From: an uncultured Lachnospiraceae bacterium
GTDB taxonomy: Bacteria > Bacillota > Clostridia > Lachnospirales > Lachnospiraceae
Assembly (NCBI GenBank): GCA_946558695.1
Contig: CAMNTQ010000030.1
Location: 1 to 39,599 of the forward strand
DNA length: 39,599 nt
Direction: 5' to 3'
The notes beneath the pieces were generated by a model. The model was not told the origin of the DNA, ran no database searches, and was given only the letters and a program-made list of their open reading frames with translations. The position numbers and the translations under genes are program-made. Of this stretch, positions 31,922 through 39,599 are shown in pieces. Within the stretch, counting starts at the first letter, position 1. Each line of letters starts with the position of its first letter.

Positions 31922-33133
31922 ATGGGACAGGTAAAGCGAAAAAAGAAAAAGAAGCACGGATGCCTTTGGACGATATTTTGGGTGTTGTTTTTTGTGATCT
32001 TAATAGAAGCTCTGGCTGGAGTAGTCATGTACAGAGGGATGATTACGAAAAAAGCAGCCAAATATCTGGCTCCCAAGATTCCCTATCAAGAAGTCAGTAT
32101 CAAAGAAGAGAATGTTGAACAAAAATATTATTACGATCAGCTTGAGGAAAAGGAAAAAATCGTATATAAAGAAATCCTGCAGGGGATACAGGAGCTTTCT
32201 ACGGAAATTTACATACATTCTTCGGATGCGAGACGGACGAATGAAATCTTTGAGCGTGTTTTAATGGATAGTCCGGATGTATTCTGGTGCGATGGTACGG
32301 CAAAGACGACACATTATGAGGGGCAGGAGGAATATACAGTTTTAGAGCCGGTATATACTTGTACGTCAGAGCAAAAGGAGGAGCGTCAGGCGCAGATTGA
32401 ACAGGAGGCGTCAAAATGTCTGGCGCAGATAGCGGACGACGCTTCAGACTACGATAAGATTCTCTATGTGTTTGAATACATCGTGAACACAGTTGAATAC
32501 GATGCTTCGGCAGAGGATAACCAGAATATTTACAGTGTGTTTGCCCACAAACGTTCGGTATGCGCAGGATATTCTAAGGCAACCCAGTATTTGTTGGAAC
32601 GGCTCGGAGTTTTTTGTACTTATGTGACCGGAGTGGTCAAAAGCGGTGAGAGTCATGCGTGGAATCTGGTCATATGCGAGGGCGATTATTATTATGTTGA
32701 TACAACATGGGGAGATCCGGTGTTCTTAAGTTCTGCGGAAGCGATAGCGAACGACTATGTAAGCTACGATTATTTGTGCTGCAGCGACAGGGAGCTTCTT
32801 CATACCCATAAGCCGGATGCGGATCTTAAGCTTCCGGAGTGCACGAAGATGGACTTCAATTATTATGTTGTGAATGGCTTGTATTATGACAAATACGACA
32901 GTAAGAGAGCGTTGGAGGAGATGAATCTTACGATTTCACGGAAACAGAATCCTTCCGTATTTAAATTTGCGGATTCGGAAAACTATGATGAGGCGCATAA
33001 TGATATTTTTGGGAATTTGATTGATGAGGCGGCACAGAATCTTGCAAAACAATATAATCTGAAACAGATAAAGTATACGTACATGGATGATCCGGAGCTT
33101 AATAAAATCGTTATTTACTGGCAGTATGAGTAA
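31922..33133 (+). CDS. membrane-anchored transglutaminase-like protein
   Basis: A 403-residue protein with a lysine-rich N-terminus, one membrane segment (about residues 14-38) and an extracytoplasmic domain. The transglutaminase/cysteine-protease-like triad is visible as Cys in SVCAGYSKATQYLLE, His in SGESHAWNLV and Asp in YYVDTTWGDP. Members cross-link or hydrolyse peptide substrates at the cell surface; the target is unknown. AAAGGAAGCGAAT precedes the ATG. It diverges from the interrupted wall-related gene and lies upstream of carA, behind its own promoter. Confidence 0.85.
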   Translation: MGQVKRKKKKKHGCLWTIFWVLFFVILIEALAGVVMYRGMITKKAAKYLAPKIPYQEVSIKEENVEQKYYYDQLEEKEKIVYKEILQGIQELSTEIYIHSSDARRTNEIFERVLMDSPDVFWCDGTAKTTHYEGQEEYTVLEPVYTCTSEQKEERQAQIEQEASKCLAQIADDASDYDKILYVFEYIVNTVEYDASAEDNQNIYSVFAHKRSVCAGYSKATQYLLERLGVFCTYVTGVVKSGESHAWNLVICEGDYYYVDTTWGDPVFLSSAEAIANDYVSYDYLCCSDRELLHTHKPDADLKLPECTKMDFNYYVVNGLYYDKYDSKRALEEMNLTISRKQNPSVFKFADSENYDEAHNDIFGNLIDEAAQNLAKQYNLKQIKYTYMDDPELNKIVIYWQYE

Positions 33134-33141
33134 ATTCATAG

Positions 33142-33170
33142 TTGAAAAACAAAGGGAGATGTAGTATAAT
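33142..33170 (+). promoter_or_regulatory. sigma-A-type promoter of carAB
   Basis: TTGAAA (33142-33147), 17 bases and TATAAT (33165-33170). Transcription should begin near 33177, leaving a leader of nearly 100 bases before carA that contains the terminator-like hairpin. Confidence 0.65.
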
Positions 33171-33221
33171 CTTTACAATTTGAAAGGACATGTCTGGCGG
33201 AGACAATGGAGTTTACAACAG

Positions 33222-33252
33222 GGCGGTTGTGCATGCACATACTGCCTTTTTT
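33222..33252 (+). terminator. candidate attenuator hairpin in the carA leader
   Basis: GGCGGT TGTG (33222-33231), loop CATG, CACA and ACTGCC (33236-33246, one bulged T) form a ten-pair stem including one G-U, directly followed by TTTTTT (33247-33252). It lies between the promoter and the carA ribosome site, so read-through must be regulated or partial. A small upstream hairpin TGTCT-GGCGG-AGACA (33191-33205) precedes it. The trigger (PyrR, arginine or other) is not evident. Confidence 0.55.
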
Positions 33253-33273
33253 ATGGAAGGAAACAGGTGGATT

Positions 33274-34344
33274 ATGAAAGCATTTCTTATTTTGGAAGAC
33301 GGAACGGTCTTTGAGGGAATTAATATCGGTTCAAAGAAGGAGGTAATCAGTGAGATTGTCTTTAATACTTCGATGACGGGGTATCTTGAAGTACTTACGG
33401 ATCCGTCCTATGCAGGACAGGCGGTTGTGATGACCTATCCTCTGATCGGAAATTATGGGATCACGCCTGACATGGAGTCTAAAAGGGCATGGCCGGACGG
33501 TTATATCGTGCGGGAGCTCTCAAGGCTTCCCAGTAATTTTCGGTGTGAAGGGACAATTCAGGACTTTTTAAAGGAGCAGGATATTCCGGGGATCGCCGGA
33601 ATCGATACGAGAGCGCTCACAAAAATCCTGCGCGAAAAAGGAACGATGAACGGCATGATCACGGTCAATGAGAATTATGATCTGAAAGAGATACTTCCTT
33701 TGCTTAGAGGATACCGGGTGGGGGATGTGGTTTCAAAAGCGACCTGCAGGGAATCTTATGTATTGAGAGGAGACGGCCCGAAGGTTGCGCTTATGGATTA
33801 CGGTGCGAAGAATAATATTGCAAAATCTTTAAACAAGAGAGGATGCGAGGTTACGGTGTATCCGGCCTTCACTCCTGCATCGGACGTCATCTCTTCTAAG
33901 CCGGACGGAATCATGCTGTCCAATGGGCCTGGGGATCCGAAGACCTGCGGTGCGATCATTGATGAGGTCAGAAAGCTTTATGAGACGGATATTCCGATCT
34001 TTGCGATCTGTCTTGGACATCAGCTTATGGCGCTTGCCAATGGCGCAAAGACGTATAAGTTAAAATACGGACACCGGGGCGGGAACCATCCGGTTAAAGA
34101 TTTAAGTAATAACAGAGTCTATATCTCCTCCCAGAATCATGGATATGCGGTGGATGCATTAACCCTTGACGGTGCGGTGGCGAAAGAGGCATTTGTCAAT
34201 GTAAATGACGGGACGAACGAGGGATTTTCCTATGTGGGAAAGAATATTTTTACGGTGCAGTTTCATCCGGAGGCATGTCCGGGACCTCAGGATTCCGGCT
34301 ACCTGTTTGACAGATTTATGGATATGATGAAAGGAGCAAGATAA
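33274..34344 (+). CDS. carA: carbamoyl-phosphate synthase small subunit
   Basis: A 356-residue glutaminase subunit that releases ammonia from glutamine for carbamoyl phosphate, feeding pyrimidine and arginine synthesis. The N-terminal domain has VFNTSMTGYLEVLTDPSYAG; the class I amidotransferase domain has SNGPGDP, the nucleophile in AICLGHQ and the HxE pair in QFHPEACPG. ATG 33274 follows AGGTGG; a longer in-frame ORF from 33190 runs through the leader hairpin and is unlikely. Its stop overlaps the carB start (TAATG). Confidence 0.96.
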   Translation: MKAFLILEDGTVFEGINIGSKKEVISEIVFNTSMTGYLEVLTDPSYAGQAVVMTYPLIGNYGITPDMESKRAWPDGYIVRELSRLPSNFRCEGTIQDFLKEQDIPGIAGIDTRALTKILREKGTMNGMITVNENYDLKEILPLLRGYRVGDVVSKATCRESYVLRGDGPKVALMDYGAKNNIAKSLNKRGCEVTVYPAFTPASDVISSKPDGIMLSNGPGDPKTCGAIIDEVRKLYETDIPIFAICLGHQLMALANGAKTYKLKYGHRGGNHPVKDLSNNRVYISSQNHGYAVDALTLDGAVAKEAFVNVNDGTNEGFSYVGKNIFTVQFHPEACPGPQDSGYLFDRFMDMMKGAR

Positions 34345-37300
34345 TGCCGAGAAACAGTAAGATTAGAAAAGTGTTAGTGATTGGCTCCGGCCCTATTGTG
34401 ATCGGACAGGCGGCGGAATTTGATTATGCGGGAACTCAAGCCTGCCGCTCTCTCAAGGAGGAAGGACTTGAGGTAGTCCTTTTAAACTCCAACCCGGCGA
34501 CGATCATGACAGACAAGGACATTGCGGACCGGGTATATATCGAGCCTTTGACCGTGGAGGTGGTGGAGCAGTTAATTTTAAAAGAGAAACCTGACAGCGT
34601 GCTTCCTACGCTTGGCGGACAGGCGGCGCTGAATCTGGCCATGGAGCTTGAGGAGAACGGATTTTTGCGAAGGAATAATGTGCGTCTGATCGGAACGACG
34701 TCTGAGACCATTAAGAAGGCGGAGGATCGTCTGGAGTTTAAGACGACGATGGAGAAAATCGGGGAACCTTGCGCTGCCTCTCTTGTGGTAGAGAGCGTAG
34801 AGGAAGGCGTAAGGTTTGCGGAAAAGATCGGCTATCCGGTCGTTCTGCGCCCTGCCTATACGCTTGGCGGAAGCGGAGGCGGTATCGCGGACAACCGGGG
34901 GCAGCTTGCGGAGATTCTGGAGAATGGTCTCAGGCTTTCCCGCGTGGGGCAGGTGCTTGTAGAGCGCTGCATCGCGGGATGGAAAGAGATTGAGTATGAA
35001 GTGATGCGGGATAGCGCCGGCAACTGTATCACGGTATGTAATATGGAGAATATTGATCCGGTAGGCGTTCACACGGGAGACAGTATCGTAGTGGCGCCGT
35101 CACAGACGCTCGGAGATAAGGAATACCAGATGCTTCGGACTTCCGCTATTAATATTATCAGCGAGCTCAATATCACCGGAGGATGCAATGTGCAGTATGC
35201 CCTGCATCCGAAGACTTTTGAATATTGCGTGATCGAGGTAAACCCCAGAGTCAGCCGTTCTTCCGCGCTGGCTTCGAAAGCGACCGGATATCCGATCGCA
35301 AAGGTGGCGGCGAAGATTGCCCTTGGCTATACGCTGGATGAGATTCAGAATGCGGTGACAAAAAAGACGTACGCCAGCTTTGAGCCAATGCTGGATTATT
35401 GTGTTGTAAAGATTCCAAGACTTCCGTTTGACAAATTTATCAGTGCGAAGCGTACCCTGACGACGCAGATGAAGGCGACCGGAGAGGTTATGAGTATTTG
35501 TGACAATTTTGAGGGTGCGCTTATGAAGGCCATCCGATCGTTGGAGCAGCATGTGGACGGCCTCATGTCTTATGATTATTCTTATTTGTCAGGAGAGGAT
35601 TTGTTAGAAGAACTGGCGGTTGTGGACGACAGACGGATATGGAAGATCGCGGAGGCGCTTCGTCAGGGCATCAGCTATGATGAGATTTATGACATTTCCG
35701 GGATTGACAAATGGTTTATTGATAAAATCGCGGTTCTTGTAGAGATGGAAATGCGGCTTAAGAGTGAACCGCTGACCGCCGGGCTTCTTAGAGAGGCTAA
35801 AAGACTGGAGTTCCCGGATAAAGTAATTGCTGATCTTGCCGGAAAAGAGGAATCCGAGATTTGCAGGATGCGCTATGAGAACGGTATTACGGCGGCATAT
35901 AAGATGGTAGATACTTGTGCGGCGGAATTTGCGGCGGAGACGCCTTACTACTATTCAGTGTATGGCAGTGAGAATGAGGTGGAAAAGACAAACGACAGGA
36001 AAAAGGTGCTCGTGCTTGGCTCCGGACCGATCCGCATCGGACAGGGAATAGAGTTTGACTTTTGCAGCGTACATTGTACATGGGCATTTTCAAAGGAAGG
36101 GTACGAGACGATCATTGTAAATAACAATCCGGAGACGGTCAGCACGGATTTTGATATTGCGGACAAGCTGTATTTTGAACCGCTGACGCCGGAGGATGTA
36201 AGAAGTATCGTAGATCTGGAAAAGCCGGACGGAGCGGTTGTGCAGTTCGGAGGGCAGACGGCGATTAAGCTTACAGAGTCTCTTATGAAGATGGGCGTGC
36301 CGATCCTTGGGACTTCCGCGGAAAATGTGGACGCTGCGGAGGATCGGGAACTGTTTGATGGAATTTTGGAAAAATGCGGGATTCCAAGACCAACGGGCGG
36401 CACTGTATTTACAGCGGAAGAGGCGAAGAAGGTTGCAAACGAGCTTGGCTATCCGGTGCTTGTACGTCCCTCTTACGTGCTTGGCGGACAGGGAATGCAG
36501 ATTGCCATCAATGATCATGATGTTGATGAATTTATCGGAATCATCAATCGGGTCGCGCAGGATCACCCGATTTTGGTAGATAAGTATCTTCAGGGCAAGG
36601 AGATTGAGGTTGACGCTGTATGCGACGGCGAGGATATCCTGATTCCAGGCATTATGGAGCATATTGAGCGGGCGGGAATCCATTCCGGCGACAGTATCTC
36701 CGTGTATCCGGCGCAGAGTATTTCGGAAAAGACGAAGCGCACGATTGAGGAGTATACGAAAAAGTTGGCGCAGTCGCTTCATGTGATCGGTCTCATCAAC
36801 ATCCAGTTTATCGTGTGCGGGGAAGAGGTGTATGTTATCGAAGTAAATCCGCGCTCCAGCCGTACGGTTCCCTATATCAGCAAGGTGACGGGGATACCGA
36901 TCGTACCTCTTGCGACGAAGGTGATCATCGGCGGAAAGATAAAGGAATTAGGGTATATGCCGGGTCTGCAGCCGGAGGCTGATTATTTTGCGGTCAAGAT
37001 GCCGGTATTTTCCTTTGAGAAAATCCGCGGCGCGGATATCAGTCTTGGGCCGGAGATGAAATCTACGGGGGAGTGCCTTGGAATTGCGAGAACTTTCGAC
37101 GAGGCGCTTTATAAGGCGTTTTTAGGGGCGGGAATTAAGCTTCCAAAACATAAGAACATGATCATAACTGTTCGTGAGGAGGACAAGGAGAAGGCTGTGG
37201 AGATCGGCAGGAGATTTGAAAAGATCGGCTATCGCATCTTTGCCACAAGGGGAACGGCGGATGCTATGAAAGCCGCAGGCGTGAAGGCGAATGCGGTGAA

Positions 37301-37541
37301 TAAGATCGAGCAGGAGTCTCCGAACCTTATGGATCTGATCCTTGGACATAAGATAGATCTTGTGATTGATACGCCGCCCCATGGCGCGGAGCGATCCAAA
37401 GACGGGTTTGTTATCCGAAGGAACGCGATTGAGACGGGGGTGAATGTACTGACAGCGATAGATACGGCCGAGGCGCTGATCACAAGTCTGGAGAATACGA
37501 ATATCCGGAAGCTGATGTTGATTGATATTGCAAAGATTTAA
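34344..37541 (+). CDS. carB: carbamoyl-phosphate synthase large subunit
   Basis: A 1065-residue synthetase with two homologous ATP-grasp halves, the usual length. The first half starts RKVLVIGSGPIVIGQAAEFD and carries LRPAYTLGGSGGG; the second starts KKVLVLGSGPIRIGQGIEFD and carries VRPSYVLGGQGM. The C-terminal methylglyoxal-synthase-like allosteric domain is visible from about residue 940 (MIITVREEDKEKAVEIGRRF, then DLVIDTPPHGAERSKDG). It makes carbamoyl phosphate from bicarbonate, two ATP and ammonia channelled from CarA. Intact, and cotranscribed with carA. Confidence 0.97.
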   Translation: MPRNSKIRKVLVIGSGPIVIGQAAEFDYAGTQACRSLKEEGLEVVLLNSNPATIMTDKDIADRVYIEPLTVEVVEQLILKEKPDSVLPTLGGQAALNLAMELEENGFLRRNNVRLIGTTSETIKKAEDRLEFKTTMEKIGEPCAASLVVESVEEGVRFAEKIGYPVVLRPAYTLGGSGGGIADNRGQLAEILENGLRLSRVGQVLVERCIAGWKEIEYEVMRDSAGNCITVCNMENIDPVGVHTGDSIVVAPSQTLGDKEYQMLRTSAINIISELNITGGCNVQYALHPKTFEYCVIEVNPRVSRSSALASKATGYPIAKVAAKIALGYTLDEIQNAVTKKTYASFEPMLDYCVVKIPRLPFDKFISAKRTLTTQMKATGEVMSICDNFEGALMKAIRSLEQHVDGLMSYDYSYLSGEDLLEELAVVDDRRIWKIAEALRQGISYDEIYDISGIDKWFIDKIAVLVEMEMRLKSEPLTAGLLREAKRLEFPDKVIADLAGKEESEICRMRYENGITAAYKMVDTCAAEFAAETPYYYSVYGSENEVEKTNDRKKVLVLGSGPIRIGQGIEFDFCSVHCTWAFSKEGYETIIVNNNPETVSTDFDIADKLYFEPLTPEDVRSIVDLEKPDGAVVQFGGQTAIKLTESLMKMGVPILGTSAENVDAAEDRELFDGILEKCGIPRPTGGTVFTAEEAKKVANELGYPVLVRPSYVLGGQGMQIAINDHDVDEFIGIINRVAQDHPILVDKYLQGKEIEVDAVCDGEDILIPGIMEHIERAGIHSGDSISVYPAQSISEKTKRTIEEYTKKLAQSLHVIGLINIQFIVCGEEVYVIEVNPRSSRTVPYISKVTGIPIVPLATKVIIGGKIKELGYMPGLQPEADYFAVKMPVFSFEKIRGADISLGPEMKSTGECLGIARTFDEALYKAFLGAGIKLPKHKNMIITVREEDKEKAVEIGRRFEKIGYRIFATRGTADAMKAAGVKANAVNKIEQESPNLMDLILGHKIDLVIDTPPHGAERSKDGFVIRRNAIETGVNVLTAIDTAEALITSLENTNIRKLMLIDIAKI

Positions 37542-37548
37542 GAAAGTA

Positions 37549-37577
37549 TTGATTGGTTCAGAGGCTTAAGTTATAAT
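37549..37577 (+). promoter_or_regulatory. sigma-A-type promoter of cupin gene
   Basis: TTGATT (37549-37554), 17 bases and TATAAT (37572-37577), eight bases after the carB stop. No terminator is visible between carB and this promoter. Confidence 0.6.
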
Positions 37578-37613
37578 CAGGGACAAAGGTATAAATATAA
37601 GGAGGCGTTGGTT

Positions 37614-37958
37614 ATGACGAAAGATGGAGAAAGAGAGATTATCAAAGCAGAACACGCATATGGCGGCGAGGGCTATATTATGAAAGAGATGTTGATATCC
37701 GATGAAGCGCGCGGCGAACACTGTAAAATGTATGCAAAGGTTACAGTGCCTGCAGGCTGTGAGATCGGCTATCACATGCATCAGGGAGATGAAGAAGGCT
37801 ACTATATCCTGAGCGGAACAGGAATTTACAATGACAATGGTACACAGATGCCGGCTGAGCATGGAGATTCCTTCTTCTGTAAAGAAGGCGGCAGCCACGG
37901 GATAAAGAATACCGGGGATGAGGACCTTACCTTTATAGCATTGATTTTAAAGAAATAA
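37614..37958 (+). CDS. small cupin-domain protein
   Basis: A 114-residue single-domain cupin. Motif 1 reads GYHMHQGDEEGYYILSGTG with His ligands and Glu; motif 2 reads GDSFFCKEGGSHGIKN. Such proteins bind a metal and may be enzymes or ligand sensors; the function here is unknown. ATG 37614 follows GGAGG by eight bases; the TTG two codons upstream is less likely. It has its own promoter. Confidence 0.88.
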   Translation: MTKDGEREIIKAEHAYGGEGYIMKEMLISDEARGEHCKMYAKVTVPAGCEIGYHMHQGDEEGYYILSGTGIYNDNGTQMPAEHGDSFFCKEGGSHGIKNTGDEDLTFIALILKK

Positions 37959-38000
37959 TGGTTATGTTAATCTATGCATGATCTGCGGCAAATAGCGGGA

Positions 38001-38135
38001 TTACTTCGTTCTGTTTGGCGGGCATAACAGCCAATATTTCTGAATATCAATGGTCATTTTCCGGTCCCAACGAGAATTATCTACGGTTATAAAATGTTCC
38101 TCATTTTCAAAAGTATTCAGAGAATTATCGGGCAG
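38001..38135 (-). pseudogene. possible coding remnant, unrecognised
   Basis: The minus strand reads an open stretch with DNSLNTFENEEHFITVDNSR and RKMTIDIQKYWLLCPPNRTK ending in TAA. It looks protein-like in composition but has no start codon and is bounded upstream by a stop at 38136-38138. I cannot assign a family. The remainder of 37959-38286 shows nothing beyond this and the hairpin at 38164. Confidence 0.25.
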
Positions 38136-38163
38136 TTAAAAAAAGAATATAATTGACGGAAAC

Positions 38164-38200
38164 GGGCTGGTGTTATTTCAAAATACATCAGTCCATTTCT
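38164..38200 (+). terminator. possible intrinsic terminator
   Basis: GGGCTGGTGT (38164-38173) pairs with ACATCAGTCC over ten positions with two G-U pairs, extended by ATTT/AAAT across the loop, and a T-rich stretch follows. It could end cupin transcription, although it is about 200 bases downstream. Confidence 0.4.
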
Positions 38201-38286
38201 TATGTTTATTTATAAAAAGAGTATTAGGTTTGGTTCCGTATCGTATGATGATACAACTTATTTGCAAGAAACTAGGAGGTATTTTT

Positions 38287-38325
38287 ATGAAAAAATGTTG
38301 TGACAATCCGTCTTTTAGTTTTTAG
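38287..38325 (+). CDS. 12-residue leader-like ORF
   Basis: ATG 38287 is preceded by a strong AGGAGG seven bases upstream and encodes only MKKCCDNPSFSF before TAG. It lies 26 bases before the DUF1062 remnant. It may be a leader peptide or simply the stump of a decayed gene whose ribosome site survived. Confidence 0.3.
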   Translation: MKKCCDNPSFSF

Positions 38326-38351
38326 ATTTATGAATCGGGAGGAATTACGGA

Positions 38352-38813
38352 GTGAAAAAAATTATATGGGAAGTACAAAGTCTTTCTTATTGCCTGTACG
38401 AAAATATTGCAAGAAATGTGGAAGAAAAAATCTGTTTACTTGTTCCGGCAATTCCGGGTAAACTCCCAGCGCAGATATTTGGCTGATTTACAAGTGTTCT
38501 GATTGCAATACCACATGGAACGCCGCTGTTTGTTCCCGTATTTCTCCACAGGCATTAAAGCCGGAACTATTAGATGGATTTTATAAAAACGATAACGGGC
38601 TTGTAGAAAAATATGCAATGGATAGCCATTTCTCTTTCTGTTAAGGTGTCTTCTATTGTGAGAAATAAATTACTTCTGTCAGAAAAGGAATATCTACAAC
38701 TGGTTACAAGCGGGAAAATAAAAAGTATTCCCGATCAGGATTTGAAAAAATGTAAATTGAAAGAAGGCCTTACCCTTGATTTTGATAACGAATTGCAAAT
38801 AAGTAGAATTTGA
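38352..38813 (+). pseudogene. frameshifted DUF1062 family gene
   Basis: A GTG with upstream GGAGG starts KKIIWEVQSLS, then the homology jumps frames: KYCKKCGRKNLFTCSGN in one, WLIYKCSDCNTTWNAAVCSR followed by SPQALKPELLDGFYKNDNGL in another, and VRNKLLLSEKEYLQLVTSGK in the last (38613-38813). Together these follow the order of DUF1062 proteins, with their paired CxxC zinc-ribbon motifs. At least two or three frameshifts are needed and part of the middle is missing, so it is a pseudogene. The 123 bases up to the next gene hold no gene I can name. Confidence 0.65.
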
Positions 38814-38936
38814 ATTAAGAAAAATCCTCTGCCGAATCATAGCGCCAGAGGAAATTGCAGGTATATGCGGTACGGAAATGGGAGAAAAAGCAGATGTTGC
38901 CATCTGCCTATTCCACAAACAAGAATGCGGGGAAAC

Positions 38937-39539
38937 CTATTTTGCTGCAAGGTCGATTGTTGGAATTACTTCTTTACATGGATACACCGCTGAAAAAACA
39001 TTTTTCATATATCCCAAATCGAAGTCTCCTTGATTTTTAATCCAGTTAATAATCCCATTAAAAACAGCTTTAATAACTTCAGGATTTGAAGATGGTGATG
39101 AATCGACTTCTGAGATATCGAATTCATCTTTATCGTAACCCAATGCAAGTGCAAGATCATATTCTCTGTAAAGTTGCCTCAGATATCCCCAATCTCCATC
39201 TTCATTCGGCCAAGCAAAGTCTTCAACTGAAATATTATTGGGTTCAAGATATTCAGAAATAACAGTATCTCTGATGCTATCTTTTAAACTCTGAATATCT
39301 TCTTCTGTTAAAGTATCTTCGCCTGTTTTCATAACTTTATCAGAAGACTCATCTTCATTATCTGCCGCCTCCGCATCATTTTTATCATCTACCCCTGCCT
39401 CATCGGTATCTGATGTCTCTTCCTGCTTCGTTTCTTCTTTTTCCGCCGTTTCTTCTTTTTTGCCGCATGCTGTCGCCGCCATTGCAAATGCCATAACAAA
39501 AACGAATATAATACTTAAAATCCGCTTTTTTGATTTCAT
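38937..39539 (-). CDS. putative lipoprotein, unknown function
   Basis: A 200-residue protein with a basic start, hydrophobic stretch (residues 8-21) and ATAC lipobox-like sequence with Cys25, followed by a long Glu/Asp/Lys low-complexity linker (about residues 27-80). A folded domain follows (EEDIQSLKDSIRDTVISEYL and EPNNISVEDFAWPNEDGDWG). It is probably anchored on the outer membrane face with the linker spanning the wall. GGAGAG lies upstream of the ATG. No family is recognised. Confidence 0.75.
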   Translation of the reverse strand: MKSKKRILSIIFVFVMAFAMAATACGKKEETAEKEETKQEETSDTDEAGVDDKNDAEAADNEDESSDKVMKTGEDTLTEEDIQSLKDSIRDTVISEYLEPNNISVEDFAWPNEDGDWGYLRQLYREYDLALALGYDKDEFDISEVDSSPSSNPEVIKAVFNGIINWIKNQGDFDLGYMKNVFSAVYPCKEVIPTIDLAAK

Positions 39540-39599
39540 AATAAATCACTCTCCTTTAAAATGTTTACTGTTAGTTTCATTGTTACTAAAATTAAATCT

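Noticed and set aside
33190-33273. 28-codon N-terminal extension of CarA
   Set aside because: It would translate through the terminator-like hairpin and has its only purine-rich site two bases from the start; CarA proteins begin near MKAFLILEDG.
38831-38942. Open plus-strand stretch containing APEEIAGICGTEMGEKADVA
   Set aside because: Looks protein-like, but has no start and no family I can name, and runs into the antisense of the lipoprotein gene.
1-39599. CRISPR arrays, tRNA or rRNA genes, plasmid or phage replication genes
   Set aside because: No regularly spaced direct repeats, cloverleaf sequences or replication proteins were found on reading the window.

Overview
The window reads as a chromosome segment from a low-GC Gram-positive anaerobe of the Clostridia, most likely Lachnospiraceae. 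The grounds are strong GGAGG ribosome sites, DUF3788, KTR and DUF1062 type genes, the JetA/JetB variety of Wadjet, short TAATG/ATGA gene overlaps, and ferredoxin-type and iron alcohol dehydrogenase genes. This is inference from gene content; no rRNA or tRNA is present to place it.

Layout. (1) 1-5.2 kb is a scrapyard of partial genes: two pieces of a cysteine-rich KTR gene around a headless PPOX-fold gene, a GNAT gene, a palindromic repeat element (1545-1777), a lipoprotein gene and a small membrane-anchored gene, a piece of a class D beta-lactamase/BlaR1 sensor domain, a DUF3788 gene and a broken MerR gene. (2) 4.66-6.7 kb holds a ferredoxin and NapH-like pair diverging from a DUF134-NifX fusion gene, then a small conserved-looking ORF. 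(3) 6.8-14.75 kb is a complete four-gene Wadjet (Jet) plasmid-defence operon in the order D-A-B-C, with a perfect 16-bp palindrome in front and a terminator behind. (4) 14.8-31.8 kb is one gene, encoding a SpoIID-like plus peptidoglycan-binding protein, split by a 15.7-kb element. (5) 31.9-38 kb is ordinary chromosome: a transglutaminase-like protein, carA-carB behind a candidate attenuator, and a cupin. (6) 38-39.6 kb has a decayed DUF1062 gene and a lipoprotein gene.

The central observation is the 15,706-bp element (15384-31095). Its ends share ACCACT. Removing one copy and everything between the two rejoins the host gene in frame (421 codons plus stop). The two inner flanks, brought together as in a circle, form a near-symmetrical attP: arms CAGTCC-n-GAATCAG-n5-ACGAAGTG around a central AC. 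A large serine recombinase lies at the left end, and its last codons and stop cross the crossover point into host DNA. A 52-residue ORF precedes it.

The cargo is metabolic rather than conjugative. An eight-gene operon encodes a class II aldolase, a FucI/AraA-like isomerase, a zinc alcohol dehydrogenase, a D-2-hydroxyacid dehydrogenase, an LsrK-like FGGY kinase, an iron alcohol dehydrogenase, a DUF1152 protein and an MFS carrier. A 14-bp perfect inverted repeat lies upstream. A second transcription unit with a near-consensus promoter encodes a possible ribbon-helix-helix regulator and a complete ECF transporter (S, T, A, A). Together these look like a self-contained uptake and catabolism package for an unidentified sugar, polyol or related hydroxylated compound, carried by a site-specific element that interrupts a possibly sporulation-related gene.
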